A DNA stretch of 64,000 nucleotides from Lichtheimia corymbifera B2541 (Eukaryota > Mucoromycota > Mucoromycetes > Mucorales > Lichtheimiaceae). The notes under the pieces are model-generated. The model made no database searches. It saw only the letters and a list, made by a program, of their open reading frames with translations, and was not told the origin of the DNA. The stretch lies in contig JNEU01001116.1 in assembly GCA_000697475.1 (NCBI GenBank), positions 51,797-115,796 on the forward strand. The letters run 5' to 3'. Below are positions 61,526 through 64,000 of the stretch, piece after piece (the stretch's first letter is position 1; every line of letters begins with the position of its first letter). A program made the translations under genes and the position numbers.

Positions 61526-62620
61526 CGCTCATCATAATGTTGCAACATACAGGCATGATTGTATATGAAGCGAGATTGCATATATATAGATGATTATAAA
61601 ATATACACTGATTATGATTGCCTATTGCCATGCCTCAGATGCCCACAGCTAATTGGGGTAAAAACGTCGCGTATAAAGTCAATATCTACCTTCACGATGG
61701 TATATCATATAGGCATGATTGCATATGAAAGGATATTGAATCCCTATAGGGGACTATAAAATGTACACTAATTATGATCACTCAATACCATGCCCCCACG
61801 TGATCCCTGCAATATGGGATGAAACTCCTGCTATAAAAGTCAATGTCGGGCTCCAGAATGGTGTAATGTTACAAGGCCGTAGCGTGCCAAAAAAACCGTT
61901 GCTTTTTAAACAACAACGGATTTTGTCTGCTCAATACCACGCCCCCACGTGATCCCTGCGACCTGGGATGAAAATTGTACTATAAAAGTCGATGTCGAGC
62001 TCCAATATGGTATATATTGCAAGGCCGTAGCATGACAAAAAAATTCCGTTGCTTTTTAAATGACCACAGATTGTGTCTGCTTATTACCATGCCCTCACGT
62101 GATCCCTGCGACATGGGATGATAATCCTGCTGTAAAAGTCGATGTCGAGCTCCAATATGGTATATGTTGCAAGGCCGTAGCATGATAAAAAAAATCCGTT
62201 GCTTTTTAAATGACCACAGATTGTGTCTGCCTATTACCATGCCTCACGTGATCCCTGCGACATGGGATGATAATCCTGCTGTAAAAGTCGATGTCGAGCT
62301 CCAATATGGTATATGTTGCAAGGCCGTAGCATGATAAAAAAAATCCGTTGCTTTTTAAATGACCACAGATTGTGTCTGCCTATTACCATGCCTCACGTGA
62401 TCCCTGCGACATGGGATGATAATCCAGCTATAAAAGTCAATGTCGGGCTCCAGAATGGTGTATGTTACATGCATGATTGCATATGAACCAAGATTGAAAG
62501 CCTATAGGCAATTTTAAAGCATATACTGATCATGATCACTGATTACCCTACCTCACTTGCCCATAGCACCCTGGGATGAAAATGCTGCTTATAAATTCCA
62601 CCCCAACGTTGACGCGTGCC
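61526..62620 (+). repeat. Tandem satellite, ~149-bp monomers with a CACGTG site
   Basis: CACGTGATCCCTGC(G) recurs at 61797, 61946, 62096, 62245 and 62394, a 149-150 bp period. Monomers starting at 62,096 and 62,245 are almost identical; outer ones (61,525-61,790; 62,440-62,620) are diverged. The shared GGGATGAAAATCCTACTATAAA block ties them to the 156-bp monomers. Confidence 0.9.
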
Positions 62621-63062
62621 TATATAACTGCAGCTATACAAAGACTCATGTGCATGCTGTAATGTTGAAGCTAATGTGGTACTCGCTAATTGGTTCTCAA
62701 TTGGCAGATTACAACACATTGCAGACATTGGTGGTTGACATGCTGGTATGGTCAGCAGTCAGGTCAAGAGATGATTGCCATTAAGAAGTCATAGTAACAT
62801 AGATTTATTAGTAGATATATAGAAATTGCAATGTGATGAAGATATATGGTATATAATGATGAACAAATGAGAGGGCATACAAAAGAGGGGATATATGAAA
62901 GAATAGGCATACAAAAGGGGGCATACAAAAGAGAAGAGAGGACAGCAAAATGAAAAAAGGAATGTAAGGCATATAGTCAAATGAGTGTAAGATATAAAGA
63001 TAAAGAAATGCAGGGAATAAAGGAAAAACAAGGTATAGAAGGAAAAGGAATATATACTGCAA
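62621..63062. other. A/G-rich 3' flank of the right-edge gene
   Basis: Plus strand is purine-rich with recurring GGCATACAAAAG (about 62,870-62,940). No gene is supported. It is probably the 3' UTR and terminator zone of the minus-strand gene at 63,063. Confidence 0.5.
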
Positions 63063-64000
63063 TCATTGAGCAACAACAAACTTCAATTTCTGACCACGTG
63101 CTCGGCAGCACTTCTCCCTTTCAGATTGGAAAATGACATTACAATTTTGAAAACAGGAAAGGATGTGCTCTCGCAATTGTAATGCCTGTTCATGTTCCAA
63201 TGCACGCACCAAAACAATGTATGCACCCTTTGAATGCTTCAAATTGTGCCGCCAGTGTGAAGTACCCATTGCTGTATACCAATTGTATCCACTGCGCACT
63301 TGATCAACATTGGGGAAGGTATAGATACCTAAATAATCGCGGATACGACGGCACCTAGAACCAGCGCGCATTGATCCAAAATCCACACATCGGGCATCCT
63401 ATAAGAAGTAATATAGGTGAGTATGCATTGGTTGATAGATGATATTCAATTATATACCTCTGATTGTGGAATGGAACCATGTATCTTTGTTACCAAGGCC
63501 TCCTGGCTTACCAAGTCTTCATAGGTCACTTTTTCCAATTCTTGACGAAAACGATCATCTAACCAATCCCGTGCTTGATTTCCAAGTGCCTGAGAGACCT
63601 CTGTCAAGTATGTATCTGCAATCAATGCAGCCATAGGCGCAATGCCCTCAGTAATAACCCTGGTGCAAAGATCTACTAGTCCCTGATCTGGCCTGGTATC
63701 TTCATCAGCATTCCGCTCAATTCGAGCATGTTCCTTGATGTTGTTATATACAACGCGTTGCCTACATATAGATTGTTAATGGATCATTATAAAGCAGACC
63801 TGTGATCACAATACTTACTCATCTGTCAATTGGTTAATGCGTACTTGAGGGCGTTCAATGTTGACCTCGATTGCAATACGCCTATTTCGGGCCTGTGGGT
63901 TTCTCTGGCGCTCGATCGATGAAGCATTTATAGCTTTGAAGTCAGCTTTCAACATATGGTAAAGTACAGATTCTTCAAAAGGACGCAGAGAAAGCGTAAT
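63063..64000 (-). CDS. Unrecognised protein, 5' end cut by window edge
   Basis: Exons 63,819-64,000 (partial), 63,458-63,761 and 63,063-63,398; joins keep phase, about 273 codons visible. The N-terminal part contains INQLTDEQRVVYNNI; the middle, rich in Asp/Glu/Arg, has ADTYLTEVSQALGNQARDWLDD. The C-terminal exon reads LGIYTFPNVD...SGYNWYTAMGTSHWRHN...AYIVLVRALEHEQALQLREHIL. The G-I-Y followed by Y.A.G.S..RH and a late Glu-containing helix recalls the GIY-YIG nuclease layout, but key residues cannot be confirmed by eye. It lies next to the satellite array, so it may be a member of an expanded lineage-specific family. No firm function. Confidence 0.6.

Noticed and set aside
60271..62620. CRISPR array
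   Set aside because: Regular spacing exists, but repeats are 136-157 bp, contiguous and without unique spacers, and the genome is fungal. It is a satellite.

Overview
This is a stretch of nuclear chromosome from a fungus. Genes are spliced with many short introns of roughly 45-75 nt, promoters are compact, 5' leaders are CT-rich and coding regions carry homopeptide runs. Together with fungal-type proteins (Pho85/Pho80-like kinase and cyclin, a Prm10/ThrE-type transporter, an Osm1-type fumarate reductase), this fits an early-diverging lineage, most likely Mucoromycota/Mucorales. The assignment is an inference from gene style, not from a marker gene. I rebuilt exon structures by following reading frame, splice signals and conserved peptides; most models close with intact phase.

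0-48 kb is dense housekeeping territory. In order: a PEX22-like peroxisomal protein (cut by the left edge), a TM9SF/nonaspanin, a Pho85-type CDK, a SANT/Myb-like protein with a repeat tail, a PAXBP1/GCFC splicing-linked protein, an FCP1/SCP-like phosphatase, a small secreted Cys-rich protein, a giant F-box/LRR protein, a Nnf1/PMF1-like kinetochore protein head-to-head with a coiled-coil protein, a conserved coiled-coil protein, a ThrE-family transporter, a PlsC acyltransferase, fumarate reductase, a double zinc-knuckle protein, ribosomal protein uL22, proteasome alpha (PSMA1), a SET-domain protein, mitochondrial citrate synthase, a Pho80-like cyclin, an M17 leucine aminopeptidase and an FKBP-TPR immunophilin.

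48.8-64 kb is different: repeat-rich, gene-poor and decayed. It holds a repeat block (49.1-50.6 kb)that has an inverted copy at 24.6-25.7 kb, a duplicated ~125-140 bp segment, two degenerate intron-rich loci pointing away from each other (about 52-55.7 kb minus, 56-58.3 kb plus) with visible frameshifts, and a satellite-like array of ~150 bp monomers (60.27-62.6 kb). The right edge cuts an unrecognised gene. This end looks like a heterochromatic or subtelomere-like margin.

The most interesting signals are in gene structure: a 16-nt microexon carrying the metal-binding motif of the aminopeptidase, a 12-nt microexon in the acyltransferase, a proteasome gene whose first coding exon is only the ATG, and four GC-AG introns, one of them fixed by the invariant uL22 peptide. 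No new multi-gene system is convincingly visible. I saw no tRNA, rRNA, CRISPR or intact transposase gene.
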